DNA of 64,000 nucleotides from Streptomyces sp. DvalAA-43 (GCF_900091725.1 NZ_FMBW01000039.1:1-64000); one strand, 5' to 3'; shown: positions 17,166 to 25,661, numbered from the stretch's first letter. Made by a program: numbers and translations. The notes: generated from the sequence alone by a model not told the origin.

Positions 17166-18169
17166 CGCCGGGACCTCTCGCGCGAGAGCAGGGCGACGAG
17201 ACGGCGGGACACGTCCCCGGCGCGCCCGCCGCCTGCTGCACACCCGCACCGTCGCCCGGCGGGTCCGCCCCACCTCTACGGCTGCTCTCCTCACCGCCGC
17301 CCCGCCACGAGAGTCCGGCCGTCGGGATGGCGCTGCTGCCCGGCGGCGAGTTCCTCATGGGCACGGACGACGCGGAAGGCTTTCCCGGCGACGGTGAGGG
17401 ACCCGTCAGGAGGGTGCGGCTGAAGCCGTTCCTCATCGACACCCGCGCCGTCACCAACGACGCCTTCGCCCGGTTCGTCGCCGACACCGGTCATGTCACC
17501 GAAGCCGAACGCTTCGGCTGGTCGTACGTGTTCGCAGGTTTCCTGCCCGCCGCGCTGCGCCGGGGTGCCCAGCGCCCGGAGCGGACGCCGTGGTGGTGCG
17601 GGGTGTCCGGGGCCGCCTGGAGCCGGCCCGAGGGGCCCGGCAGCGACGTCGCGGGCCGGGGCGACCACCCGGTCGTCCACGTCTCCTGGAGGGACGCGGC
17701 CGCCTACGCCGCCTGGGCCGGCAAACGTCTGCCCACCGAGGCCGAGTGGGAGTACGCCGCCCGCGGGGGCCTGGAGCGCAAGCGCTACCCCTGGGGCGAC
17801 GAGCTCGACCCGGACGGCACCTACCGCTGCAACATCTGGCGGGGAGCCTTCCCCGCGAGGAACACCGCCGCCGACGGCTTCCGTGGCACCGCGCCGGTCG
17901 ACGCCTTCGAGCCGAACGGATACGGCCTGTACAACACCTCGGGCAACGTATGGGAGTGGTGTGCCGACTGGTGGACCACCGACCGTCCCGCTCAGCGCCC
18001 ACTGGTCGATCCGGCCGGCCCCACCACCGGAACCGCGAAGGTCATCCGCGGCGGCTCCCACCTGTGCCACCGCTCGTACTGCAACCGCTACCGCGTCGCC
18101 GCCCGCACCGCGAACACCCCCGACAGCACCAGCGGCCACGCCGGATTCCGCTGCGCCCGAAGCGTCTGA
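17162..18169 (+). CDS. formylglycine-generating enzyme (sulfatase-modifying factor)
   Basis: A 335-residue FGE from ATG 17162 (ATGA overlap with the transporter). FGE oxidises the cysteine of C-x-P-x-R sulfatases to formylglycine using copper and oxygen. The FGE-sulfatase domain begins at about residue 58 (MALLPGGEFLMGTDD). Conserved landmarks are RLPTEAEWEYAARGG, GNVWEWCADWW and RGGSHLCHRSYCNRYR. The last contains Cys302 and Cys307, spaced as the copper-binding active-site cysteines of known bacterial FGEs. The first 50 residues are low-complexity Pro/Ala. Presence in the same operon as a CMPAR sulfatase makes its client obvious. Confidence 0.93.
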   Translation: MTPGPLAREQGDETAGHVPGAPAACCTPAPSPGGSAPPLRLLSSPPPRHESPAVGMALLPGGEFLMGTDDAEGFPGDGEGPVRRVRLKPFLIDTRAVTNDAFARFVADTGHVTEAERFGWSYVFAGFLPAALRRGAQRPERTPWWCGVSGAAWSRPEGPGSDVAGRGDHPVVHVSWRDAAAYAAWAGKRLPTEAEWEYAARGGLERKRYPWGDELDPDGTYRCNIWRGAFPARNTAADGFRGTAPVDAFEPNGYGLYNTSGNVWEWCADWWTTDRPAQRPLVDPAGPTTGTAKVIRGGSHLCHRSYCNRYRVAARTANTPDSTSGHAGFRCARSV

Positions 18170-18197
18170 CCACCCTCGCACCCGACTGGAGACCACC

Positions 18198-19040
18198 ATG
18201 CGCAAGAGCCGTTCTCTCGGCCGTTCCCTCGGCATGCCCAGAACTCGCGTCCGCGCCCTCGCCGTCGTCCTCGCCGCGCTGATGACAGCGGCGCTCGGCC
18301 TCACCACCACCGGTCACGCCGTCGCTGCCCCCGCCACGGAGGTCCACTACGTGGCCCTCGGCGACTCCTACTCCGCCGGCGGCGGCTCCTCCACCACGTA
18401 CCTCAACGACTGCAACCAGAGCGTCAACTCCTACCCCTACCTCTACAACCAGCTCACGACCCCCGACACCTTCGCCTTCCAGGCGTGCCGCGCCGCGAAG
18501 ACCAGCGACGTCCTCGCCGGCCAGCTGACCCCGCTGAGCGACACCACCACCCTGGTCAGCATGACCATCGGCGGCAACGACATCGGTCTCGGCACGGTCA
18601 TGGCGACCTGCCTGTTCGGCAGCGACAGCGCCTGCTTCGACGCCGTCGCCACCGCCGAAACCACCGCGCACACCGCGCTCCCCGGCAAGCTCGGCACCCT
18701 CTACGACGCCGTCCGCGCCCGAGCCCCACAGGCCCGTGTCGTAATCCTCGGCTACCCCAGGTTCTACGACCTCGCCATCACCGCCTGCCCCGGCATCGGC
18801 GCCACCAAGCGCACCGCGCTCAACAACGGAGCCGACGCCCTCAACAACGTGATCCGAGACGAGGTCGCCCAGCACAGTGGCTTCGTCTACGAAGACGTCG
18901 CCGACCGCTTCACCGGCCACCAGCTGTGCGACCCCGCCCCTTGGCTTCACGCCCTCAACTGGCCCCTCGGACAGTCCTTCCACCCCACGGCGGCCGGGCA
19001 GGCAGGCGCCTACCTGCCCGCCCTCCAGACCGCCGCCTGA
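18198..19040 (+). CDS. secreted SGNH/GDSL esterase or lipase
   Basis: A 280-residue protein from ATG 18198, 5 bp behind GGAG. The signal peptide runs to about residue 44 (HAVAA). Block I is ALGDSYSAG with the nucleophile Ser57, block III is TIGGNDIG, and block V is SFHPTAAGQ with the catalytic His262. There is no Asp three residues before this His, so the enzyme may use a Ser-His dyad with a backbone carbonyl, as reported for the Streptomyces scabies esterase. The many cysteines suggest three disulfides, as in Streptomyces extracellular lipases. The gene is only 28 bp after FGE, so cotranscription is possible, although a functional link to sulfatase is not evident. Confidence 0.88.
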   Translation: MRKSRSLGRSLGMPRTRVRALAVVLAALMTAALGLTTTGHAVAAPATEVHYVALGDSYSAGGGSSTTYLNDCNQSVNSYPYLYNQLTTPDTFAFQACRAAKTSDVLAGQLTPLSDTTTLVSMTIGGNDIGLGTVMATCLFGSDSACFDAVATAETTAHTALPGKLGTLYDAVRARAPQARVVILGYPRFYDLAITACPGIGATKRTALNNGADALNNVIRDEVAQHSGFVYEDVADRFTGHQLCDPAPWLHALNWPLGQSFHPTAAGQAGAYLPALQTAA

Positions 19041-19165
19041 CCCGAGCCTCGCCGTGCCCTCACGCGGTTCGTTCGAGGAAAGCGGGGAGGCGCTTGTCGT
19101 AGGTGCCGGAGCCGGCCCCGCCACTTGCCGGACGGCCAACCAGCCAGGCCACCGACTTCCAAAAC

Positions 19166-19676
19166 ACGGCTAGGCGCAGGCTCGCCCCGGACGGCTCGCA
19201 GGACACCGGCTTCCACGGCCAGGAGCTGACCCGCGACGCGGCGGTCGGAGATCACGCGCTGGCCACCGGAATGCGGCTACAGGAGTTCACCTACCTGCTG
19301 CCCTGGGAGATCCCCGCCCCGCCGCCGGATCCGACCGGGGTTCTCATCCCGTTCCCGGTGCCGGCCGGGATCACCAAGGGCGAGAAGCTCCGCACCACGT
19401 GGACCTCTTACGAGGCACCGGCCGGGATCCACGGCTATCTCGGACTGGACGGGGCGGCCGCCACGGCGGACGGCTCATCCTGGCGGCCGCCCCGAACCGC
19501 TGATGGTGAGCAAGCCCGACGCCCGGGGAGTGCTGGTCAACGGGGTCCGGCGCCGGTGGGAGTCTCTGACGCCGGCCGAGCGGCGTCGCCTGCTCGCCCC
19601 GGAGGGCGGTTCGTGCCTGCTGGCGGTGAAGAACGGGGGTGGTCCGGTCGGCCAGATCTCCGGGGCCAACAAGTGA
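19166..19676 (+). pseudogene. tyrosine-recombinase (integrase) relic, frameshifted, lacking the catalytic end
   Basis: One frame reads GQELTRDAAVGDHALATGM and LQEFTYLLPWEIP, then GITKGEKLRTTWTSYEA and GIHGYLGLDGAAATADG. After about 19490 the similarity continues in another frame as EPLMVSKPDARGVLVNGV, RRRWESLTPAERRRLLAPEG and SCLLAVKNGGGP, with a stop at 19674-19676. This order matches the N-terminal and middle part of integrase-like recombinases found in Streptomyces. The C-terminal box II with the Arg-His-Arg-Tyr residues is absent. It cannot be functional. The family assignment is from memory of similar proteins. Confidence 0.5.
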
Positions 19677-19916
19677 GGGGTGGGCCGGTGCAGCCCTCCT
19701 CTCAGGGCACATGTGCAGCCGACAGGGCGGTGGCTGGTACGTGGACACCCTGCCGGGTCGGTCCTGCCGGGCCGTCGAGTGGAGGACAGCTCGTAGAAGT
19801 CGAGGCTTTCGGGGTTGGCGAGGGTGCCTTGACTGCCGTGACGGTGGTGGGGTTGGCACCCTGGAGTGGCGGGGACTTCGAGTTCCCTGCCGGCGGCGTA
19901 CCCGTCTGGCCACTCC
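19677..19916. other. intergenic, nothing recognised
   Basis: About 240 bp lie between the integrase relic and the 3' end of the regulator gene. No repeats, hairpins or coding sequence stood out. Confidence 0.5.
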
Positions 19917-20846
19917 TCAGGGAAGACTCGCACCTGATTCATGACACTCCCGAATTACTCCCCCAGCGGGCCGAGTCCCCGGATCCGGGATGGTGCTCCG
20001 CTCGATGGTCGCGGCCCAGTCGGCCAGCTGGTTCAGGGCGTCGGATGCGGGGGTGGCGGACTCGACGCTGTAGACCATGATGGTCAGTCCGGTGTCGGCG
20101 ACGAGGTCCAGTGCTTCGTAGCCGAGGGTGAGTTCGCCGACGACGGGGTGACGGATCTTCTTGACGCCACCGTGGTGCTGGAGGACGTTGTGGGCCGCCC
20201 ATCGGGTGCGGAACAGGTCGCTTCGGGTGGAGAGTTCTCCGACCAGTTCGATCAGGGCCTGGTCGTGGGGGTCACGTCCGGCTTCGGCGCGCAGGATCGC
20301 CACGGTGCCGGAGGCCATGTGTTCCCAGTCGAGGTAGTAGTCGGCTGCCGTGGGATCCAGGAACATGAAGCGGGCCACGTTGGGTGGCCGGCGCGGAGTC
20401 GCGAGGATCGGGGCGAGGAGGGCTCTGCCGAGTTGGTTGGTGGCCAGGATGCCCAGGCGGCGGTTGCGCACGAAGGCCGGGGTGGTGGACATGGAGTCCA
20501 GAATGCGCTGGACGCGGGGGCGAACGTGGAGCTTGGGGGTACGCGTGGGTGTCCGCGTGCCGGCGCTGACGGCAGCGGCCAGGTCGAGCAGGTAAACGCG
20601 CTCTGCCTCGTCCAGGCGCAGGGCACGGGAGAGGGCTTCCAGGACAACGTCGGAGACGCCGCGCGCGTTGCCGCGTTCGAGCTTGATGTAGTAGTCGGCG
20701 CTGACGCCTGCCAGTAACGCGACCTCCTCACGGCGCAGACCGCTCACCCGGCGGTTTCCTCCGTGCGCGGACAGACCAGCTTGTTCGGGGGTGATTCTGG
20801 CGCGGCGGGAGGTGAGGAAGTCGCGGAACTCGGTGCGGGCATCCAT
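19917..20846 (-). CDS. XRE-family regulator with MmyB-like ligand-binding domain
   Basis: A 309-residue protein from ATG 20846 (GTG 20855 is an equally possible start). The N-terminal helix-turn-helix is visible in GLRREEVALLAGVSADYYIK, the stereotyped HTH of this family, followed by LERGNARGVSDVVLEALSRA. The C-terminal MmyB-like PAS-type domain spans about residues 105-280, with RNRRLGILATNQLGRAL, FMFLDP and WAAHNVLQHHGGVKKIRHPV. Such regulators usually control a divergent oxidoreductase gene. Here that neighbour is the aldo/keto reductase at 21019, with a 170-bp shared upstream region. The ligand is unknown; fatty acids have been proposed for MmyB. Confidence 0.88.
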   Translation of the reverse strand: MDARTEFRDFLTSRRARITPEQAGLSAHGGNRRVSGLRREEVALLAGVSADYYIKLERGNARGVSDVVLEALSRALRLDEAERVYLLDLAAAVSAGTRTPTRTPKLHVRPRVQRILDSMSTTPAFVRNRRLGILATNQLGRALLAPILATPRRPPNVARFMFLDPTAADYYLDWEHMASGTVAILRAEAGRDPHDQALIELVGELSTRSDLFRTRWAAHNVLQHHGGVKKIRHPVVGELTLGYEALDLVADTGLTIMVYSVESATPASDALNQLADWAATIERSTIPDPGTRPAGGVIRECHESGASLP

Positions 20847-21018
20847 GCCTGCCACGATATGCCCGTTCTACGTGAGCTGAGGGGGCCTGGCAGTACCTGT
20901 AACAGCGAGAACCCCCTGGTGGGAGGTAGCCGACGGCAGTTCGTGCCACGGTGGAGCGTGAAGGCGGCCGCTCTCGGGAGCGCAGAGAAACGTCCACGCC
21001 GCCACGGAGGAGTGAGTC

Positions 21019-21999
21019 ATGGAGTACACACGACTGGGAACGTCGGGGCTCAAGATCAGTCGGATCGCCCTGGGCTGTATGAGCTTCGGCGATCCCGACA
21101 AGAGGACGTCGTGGACGCTCGACGACAGTGCGGCCGAGCCTGTCTTCCGCCAGGCGGTCGAGCTCGGCATCACGTTCTGGGACACCGCGAACATCTACGG
21201 GCTGGGCACCTCTGAGGAGATCGTCGGCCGGGCGCTGCGCAAGTACACCCAACGCGAGGACGTCGTGCTGGCCACCAAGTTGTGGGCGCCGATGCACCAG
21301 GGCCCAGGCGGGTCGGGGCTGTCCCGCAAGGCCGTCATGGAGCAGATCGACGCCTCCCTGCGGCGCCTGGACACCGACTACGTCGACCTGTACCAGATTC
21401 ACCGCTTCGACCCGCAGACACCGGTCGAGGAGACGATGGAGGCGCTGCACGATGTGGTCAAAGCCGGCAAGGTCCGCTACATCGGTGCTTCATCGATGTG
21501 GGCCTGGCAGTTCGCCACGATGCAGCATGCCGCGCAGGTCCACGGGTGGACCCGGTTCGTTTCCATGCAGGACCAGTACAGCCTGATCCACCGCGAAGAG
21601 GAGCGCGAGATGTTCGGCCTGCTCGCCCACCAGGGCGTGGGAAGCATCCCGTGGAGCCCTCTGGGCGGCGGGCTGCTCACCAGGCCGTGGGGGGAACGCT
21701 CCACACAGCGCGCAGAGCTCAACCGGACCGTCGACCAGCAGGACCGGCCGATCTTCCTCGACAGTGACCGGGCCATCGTCGAGGCCGTACAGCGCATCGC
21801 CCTGGCCCGCGATGTGCCGATGGCGCAGGTCGCGATGGCCTGGGTGTTGAAGAACCCGGTGGTCTCCGCCCCGATCGTGGGCGCGACCAAGCCGCACCAC
21901 CTTGCCGACGCCGTCGCCGCGCTCGACGTCGAGCTCACCGCCGAGGAGATCGACTCCCTCGAAGAGCCCTACGTCACGCGTCGGCCCACGTTCTTCTGA
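21019..21999 (+). CDS. aldo/keto reductase
   Basis: A 326-residue NADPH-dependent reductase from ATG 21019 with CACGGAGGAGTGAG upstream. The catalytic tetrad is present: Asp55 and Tyr60 in FWDTANIYG, Lys87 in LATKLW and His128 in YQIHRFD. The C-terminal PIVGATKPHHLADAVAAL is the cofactor-binding signature. The sequence places it with the YajO/Tas-like AKRs, which reduce small aldehydes and ketones. It is divergent from the MmyB-type regulator, which probably controls it. Confidence 0.92.
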   Translation: MEYTRLGTSGLKISRIALGCMSFGDPDKRTSWTLDDSAAEPVFRQAVELGITFWDTANIYGLGTSEEIVGRALRKYTQREDVVLATKLWAPMHQGPGGSGLSRKAVMEQIDASLRRLDTDYVDLYQIHRFDPQTPVEETMEALHDVVKAGKVRYIGASSMWAWQFATMQHAAQVHGWTRFVSMQDQYSLIHREEEREMFGLLAHQGVGSIPWSPLGGGLLTRPWGERSTQRAELNRTVDQQDRPIFLDSDRAIVEAVQRIALARDVPMAQVAMAWVLKNPVVSAPIVGATKPHHLADAVAALDVELTAEEIDSLEEPYVTRRPTFF

Positions 22000-22090
22000 C
22001 CCTGTCCCCGCCACTGATCTACACAGGAGGTGTGGCCGCAGGATCGCTGTCGCAGTACAACGGGACCGGCGGAGTCGTCCCGGGTGGCGG

Positions 22091-22541
22091 TCATTTGATG
22101 GCCACCGCCCCGACCGGGGAACCGACCGCTCTGGCGATCAGCAGGGGTGAGGCGGCGAGCATGAACCTCGTAGCGTCCGTCCTGTGCGCAGGGGGGTGGC
22201 GAGGGCGTCGAGATCGAACACCTCGCCGAAGCCAGTCCCATGTGGACCAGGGCGACGAGTTGTAGCGGCTGGAACGCCTCGATCTTGTTGGGCCGGACCT
22301 CCACGCCCCAAGTGTCGGTGACGATCGCGGCGACCTCCCGTTCGTACTGTCATGGTGCGGTGTGCAGGGACAGGCCGGGAGCGGCTCCGCCGGCATAGTC
22401 GCCCCACCGGCCTCGCCGCACGCTCATCTGCCCGGTCCCTACCAGTAGTGCGTCACCGGATCGGATCATGCTGCCCTGCCGGGTGAGGGCGTCCCCCAGG
22501 TCGTCGACGGTGATCGCGTATCCCGGGTCGAGGCTGGGCAT
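22091..22541 (-). pseudogene. cyclase-family (kynurenine-formamidase-like) hydrolase, C-terminal half, broken
   Basis: Reading on the minus strand from 22541 gives LDPGYAITVDDLGDAL, SGDALLVGTGQMSVRRGRW and GGAAPGLSLHTAP, then a TGA at about 22350. The family has a tryptophan codon there. The same frame continues with EREVAAIVTDTWGVEVRP and IEAFQPLQLVALVHMGLA, then changes frame into FGEVFDLDALA, and changes again before LLIARAVGSPVGAVAIK. This is the second half of the putative cyclase (PF04199-type) family with one nonsense and at least two frameshift lesions. The N-terminal half, with the metal-binding motif, is absent upstream. Confidence 0.72.
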
Positions 22542-23050
22542 TCCAGTCTCCTTACTGCTGACTTGCTGGCCCCTTCCCCATGTGGCCGGCTCTCCCGGCC
22601 TCCGAGTACTACGGAGCCTCCGTCCTGCCCGACGGCCATCAGCCGACGATGGGCCTGCCCTCGACCGGACTGGAGGTCCGGTCCTGGGGCGACCGCAGGC
22701 AGTTCCCACGTTCACCACGGAATCGATCGACGGGTGGGGTGCCCAGCTATACCCCGGCAGCATCGCCACGCCTACGCCGCAGGCTTTCGGCGTAGCCTCC
22801 CCACCGATACGTGGAATCGGCTTCGGAGCCGACCACCGGCCAGCGATGGTCGTGCACTGCGTCCGGCCCATATCCGCCAGGTTCAAAATCCGCCAGGTTC
22901 AAACCGGTGTCGTAATTACGGGGCGTCAAACACTGATTCCTCGCGTGCACATTCCCGTCTCGCTAGTGCTGTGACCGAGATGGTTCACCGTGGTCGGGAG
23001 ACGGCTCACGGGACGAGCGCGGTCCGCGAGGCAACTGGTATTACTGGTGC
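22542..23050. other. non-coding interval with a 16-bp tandem duplication
   Basis: No recognisable gene is present. The only structure seen is a perfect tandem duplication of ATCCGCCAGGTTCAAA (see the separate repeat entry). Confidence 0.5.
22872..22903. repeat. perfect 16-bp tandem duplication
   Basis: ATCCGCCAGGTTCAAA occupies 22872-22887 and is repeated exactly at 22888-22903. It looks like a recent slippage or repair event in non-coding DNA. An operator pair is possible but there is no supporting context. Confidence 0.85.
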
Positions 23051-23428
23051 ATGCAGGAAGAAACCGCGCGATCCGCGATCGACACATTCATCTCCGCGTT
23101 CAACGCCTCGGACGACAGCTATGTGACTGCGCTGCTCTCCCAGGCCCTAACCTCGGACGTGGTCTTCTGGGGACCGTTGGGCCGCAGTGAGGGGATCGAG
23201 GCGGTCGAGCGGTTCGTGCTGGACATCCGGCGCCACCCCGCGGGGACCGGCACGATGGTGCGCTGTTCGGCGGTGGACATGCCGGACGAGTGGGCCCGGT
23301 ACCAGTGGGTCTTCACGACGCCGGATGGAGGCCCCCGCCTGGCGGGAACGGACGTCGTCCATCTGCGGCGGAGCCTCATCGACCAGGTCATCGTCTTCGC
23401 GGGGGAGATCGAGCCGTCCGCCTCCTGA
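23051..23428 (+). CDS. SnoaL/NTF2-like protein
   Basis: A 125-residue protein from ATG 23051. No good ribosome binding site is visible, so an alternative start is possible. The pattern is that of a cone-shaped NTF2-like fold: an N-terminal helix (ARSAIDTFISAFNA), a variable loop, DVVFWGPLGRSEGIEAVERF and a string of beta-strands ending DVVHLRRSLIDQVIVFAGEI. Members are small enzymes or ligand-binding proteins (cyclases, isomerases), and function is not predictable from this sequence. It stands alone between pseudogenes. Confidence 0.75.
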   Translation: MQEETARSAIDTFISAFNASDDSYVTALLSQALTSDVVFWGPLGRSEGIEAVERFVLDIRRHPAGTGTMVRCSAVDMPDEWARYQWVFTTPDGGPRLAGTDVVHLRRSLIDQVIVFAGEIEPSAS

Positions 23429-23587
23429 GTCATTCTCCTCTGGCGCCGGCCTTCTCCTGAACCGGCCCCGTTCGTGGCTCCGGGTCTGCCCAGCCGAGAT
23501 CGTCATCACAACGCTTCGGTCGTCCGCGCTTGGCCACGAGCGGACCGATGATGCGCTGTGACTGTGTAAGTTCGCGGTTGGCCAGGC

Positions 23588-24060
23588 TGCGGTGTTGAGG
23601 GGACGTCCGCCCCAACGGATGCCCTTCTCGCTTCGGATGCGGGCGCGTTCCTTGCGTTCGGCGACCAGGACGTCGCAGTGGCGGGCGCTGGCGTTGCGCC
23701 AGCGTAGATAGGCGTCCAGGGCTCGTGTCTGCACGGGGTGGTTGGGGTGGTTGGAGTTGGCGACGGTGAACTGCCTCAGCGGTCCGAAGCGGGCCTCGAT
23801 GGGGTTGGCCCAAGAGGCGTAGGTCGGGGTGAAGCACAGCTCGACCTTGTGCTTTGTAGCCCAGCGGCGGATGTCGGTGCCTTTGTGGGCGGACACGTTG
23901 TCCAGGATCACGTAGATGGGGGCACCGTCGGGCCGGGCGGCGCGGATCGACTTGAGCGCGGCCAGCGTGTTCGCGGCACCTTTCTAGCGGCGGTTGACGC
24001 CCCACAACATGTCGTCGCCGACCGAGTAGCCGCCCCTACCCTTCAAGCAGGCTCGATCGG
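23588..24060 (-). pseudogene. IS630-family transposase remnant with an in-frame stop
   Basis: Minus-strand reading gives GGYSVGDDMLWGVNRR, a TAG stop at about 23984-23986, then KGAANTLAALKSIRAARPDG and YVILDNVSAHKGTDIRRWA. That block holds the second catalytic Asp and a histidine of IS630 DDE transposases. TPTYASWANPIEARFGPLRQ supplies the catalytic acidic residue, and RSEKGIRWGGRPLNTAA is the normal C-terminal end. The N-terminal HTH part is missing and the natural stop is lost. A single nonsense mutation splits the catalytic domain. Confidence 0.82.
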
Positions 24061-24292
24061 GCATGAGCGGCAGCCCCGGAACACCGGTGCCACTGCTCGC
24101 CCTCGCTGCTAATTGACGAGTTGGTGCGTGATAGCGGGTGAGGCTGTGGTGGCCTGGTCCCGTGTGGTCGTTCAGGTGGTGGCGGTGCGGTCGGAGACGA
24201 GGCCGGCGATGGCGCGGTAGGTGTCGGGCAGCCGGTCTCGACGGTGGGTCCAGCGGATGAGTTGTCTCCATCGTTCGTGGTCGGCGAGGGCG
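24061..24292 (-). pseudogene. short transposase-like C-terminal fragment (uncertain) beside the IS3 copy
   Basis: Minus-strand translation just outside the IS3 element reads HERWRQLIRWTHRRDRL and PDTYRAIAGLVSDRTATT before a stop. Its composition and position suggest the C-terminal end of another transposase cut by later rearrangement. I cannot name the family with confidence. The rest of the interval shows nothing. Confidence 0.3.
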
Positions 24293-24316
24293 TGTCAATC
24301 CCCTCGTTCTGTGGAG
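24293..24316 (+). repeat. IS3 terminal inverted repeat, left
   Basis: Begins TGTCAATCCCCTCG and ends GTGGAG; pairs with 25588-25611 with 5 mismatches in 24. Confidence 0.75.
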
Positions 24317-24321
24317 ATCTT

Positions 24322-25233
24322 CTATGCGGCCAGCCCCAAGGCGGAGTTGGCTCGGTGGTCGTGTTCGTAGTCGATCGGGCTGTGGTATCCGCACACGCTG
24401 TGCAGTCGGTGGGTGTTGTAGAAGCCGGTGATCCAGGTGGCGATTCTCAGCCGGGCCTCGGCCCGGGTAGCGAAGGTGTGCCGGTAGACGTACTCAACCT
24501 TGAGCACGCTGTTGAACGCCTCGCTGACGGCGTTGTCGAAACATGACCCGACCCGGCCCATGGACTGCGTCACGCCCAGGCGCCGGCAGGCGCGCTTGAA
24601 CCGCCGGGACACACGTTCGCTGCCGCGATCCGAGTGGAAGAGCACGCCCTTCACGTCGCCACCGCGGGTGGCGGCAGCCATGTTCATGGACGCGACGACG
24701 AGCTCGGCGTCGTGTCGTTCGCCCATCACATAGCCGAGCAGGCGCCGCGAGAACAGATCGATCACGGTGGCCAGATACAGCTTGCCCTCACCGGTGACGA
24801 TCTCCGTCATATCGCCGGCCCACACCTGGTCCGGTGCGTCCGCGGTGAAGTCCCGGCGCACGAAGTCCGGAGCCGCGGCCCGTTTGCCGGGCCTGGTCAG
24901 CCCGCGGCGCCGACGGATCTTGCGTCCGGCCAGGCCGAGCTCGGCCATGATCTTGGCGACGGTGTTCACCGAGACGCGCCATCCTTCCCGCAGGAGCCTG
25001 GTCCAGACCTTCGGTGAGCCATAGGTGCCGCCCGCGCCCTCGAAGATCTGCTTGATGGCCTCGGCCTGCTTCCCGCGCCGGACCTCGCGGGTTGTCATGG
25101 GCTTGCCGCGCCACTTGTAGAACCAGGACTCCGACACCCCAAGAACCCGGCAGGCCAGGCGGTGCGGGACGTGGTGCCCGGCCCTCTGGTTACCGATGAA
25201 CGCGGCCAGTGCCGCGGGATCGGACTCGGTCAT
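24322..25233 (-). CDS. IS3-family transposase OrfB (DDE catalytic subunit)
   Basis: A 303-residue protein counted from ATG 25233, which overlaps the orfA stop in the sequence ATGA. The N-terminal HTH_21 region (HRLACRVLGVSESWFYKW) is followed by the integrase core. Catalytic residues are visible in DQVWAGDMTEI (first Asp), GVLFHSDRGSE (second Asp) and SCFDNAVSEAFNSVLKVEY (Glu), and the C-terminal FYNTHRLHSVCGYHSPIDYE is the normal end. In most IS3 elements OrfA and OrfB are fused by -1 frameshifting. Here an ATGA junction without an obvious slippery A-run suggests that coupled re-initiation is also possible. Confidence 0.9.
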   Translation of the reverse strand: MTESDPAALAAFIGNQRAGHHVPHRLACRVLGVSESWFYKWRGKPMTTREVRRGKQAEAIKQIFEGAGGTYGSPKVWTRLLREGWRVSVNTVAKIMAELGLAGRKIRRRRGLTRPGKRAAAPDFVRRDFTADAPDQVWAGDMTEIVTGEGKLYLATVIDLFSRRLLGYVMGERHDAELVVASMNMAAATRGGDVKGVLFHSDRGSERVSRRFKRACRRLGVTQSMGRVGSCFDNAVSEAFNSVLKVEYVYRHTFATRAEARLRIATWITGFYNTHRLHSVCGYHSPIDYEHDHRANSALGLAA

Positions 25234-25559
25234 TTCACCCAGAGGGCCATGCATCGCTTGAAGACATCACGCTCCATCGCCAGCTCCCGGATGCGCTTGT
25301 TCTTCTCGCCCATCTCCCGCCGCATCCGCTCCAGTTCCGCGCGCTCGCTCTCCCGCACCCGCCCGCCACTCTCCGCGGCCGCGGGCCGGTCGGACGATGC
25401 CGACCCGTTGCGGCGCCACCGCGAGACCCAGCTGTGCAGCGTGCCCGGATGGACACCGAGCTCCTCAGCGACCTGCGGGATCGGCTTCCCCGTCTCGATC
25501 ACGATGCGTACAGCACCCTCACGGAACTCGGCGTCGTACGTCCACTTGTCGGTTCCCAT
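25230..25559 (-). CDS. IS3-family transposase OrfA (HTH subunit)
   Basis: A 109-residue protein from ATG 25559 (an upstream ATG at 25580 is less likely). The HTH_Tnp_1 domain is seen in YDAEFREGAVRIVIETGKPI and QVAEELGVHPGTLHSWVSRW. It is followed by a leucine-zipper-like coiled coil (ESERAELERMRREMGEKNKR) ending ERDVFKRCMALWVK. It binds the terminal repeats and supplies the N-terminal part of the OrfAB transposase. Confidence 0.9.
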   Translation of the reverse strand: MGTDKWTYDAEFREGAVRIVIETGKPIPQVAEELGVHPGTLHSWVSRWRRNGSASSDRPAAAESGGRVRESERAELERMRREMGEKNKRIRELAMERDVFKRCMALWVK

Positions 25560-25587
25560 GAACCTCAACTTCCCCTGCAATCACGGA

Positions 25588-25611
25588 CTCCACGCTACGA
25601 GGGGAGGGACA
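25588..25611 (-). repeat. IS3 terminal inverted repeat, right
   Basis: Read on the minus strand it begins TGTCCCTCCCCTCG and ends GTGGAG, the partner of the left end. Confidence 0.75.
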
Positions 25612-25661
25612 ACCCGTGGGAGTAGTGGCCTGTCAGGTCGTCGTTCCCCGGGAGGTCTCGA

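Larger units (their letters stand above)
24293..25611 (-). mobile_element. IS3-family insertion sequence, apparently complete
   Basis: A 1319-bp element with imperfect terminal inverted repeats. The left end starts TGTCAATCCCCTCGT and the right end, read on the minus strand, starts TGTCCCTCCCCTCGT; 19 of the first 24 positions match, both ending GTGGAG. Inside are orfA and orfB on the minus strand, both intact. No 3-4 bp target duplication is visible (left flank GGCG, right flank ACCC), so the flanks have been rearranged since insertion, or the element arrived with adjacent DNA. The surrounding IS fragments fit that view. Confidence 0.85.

Noticed and set aside
24293..25611. Target-site duplication of the IS3 element
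   Set aside because: Flanking bases GGCG and ACCC do not match, so none is claimed.
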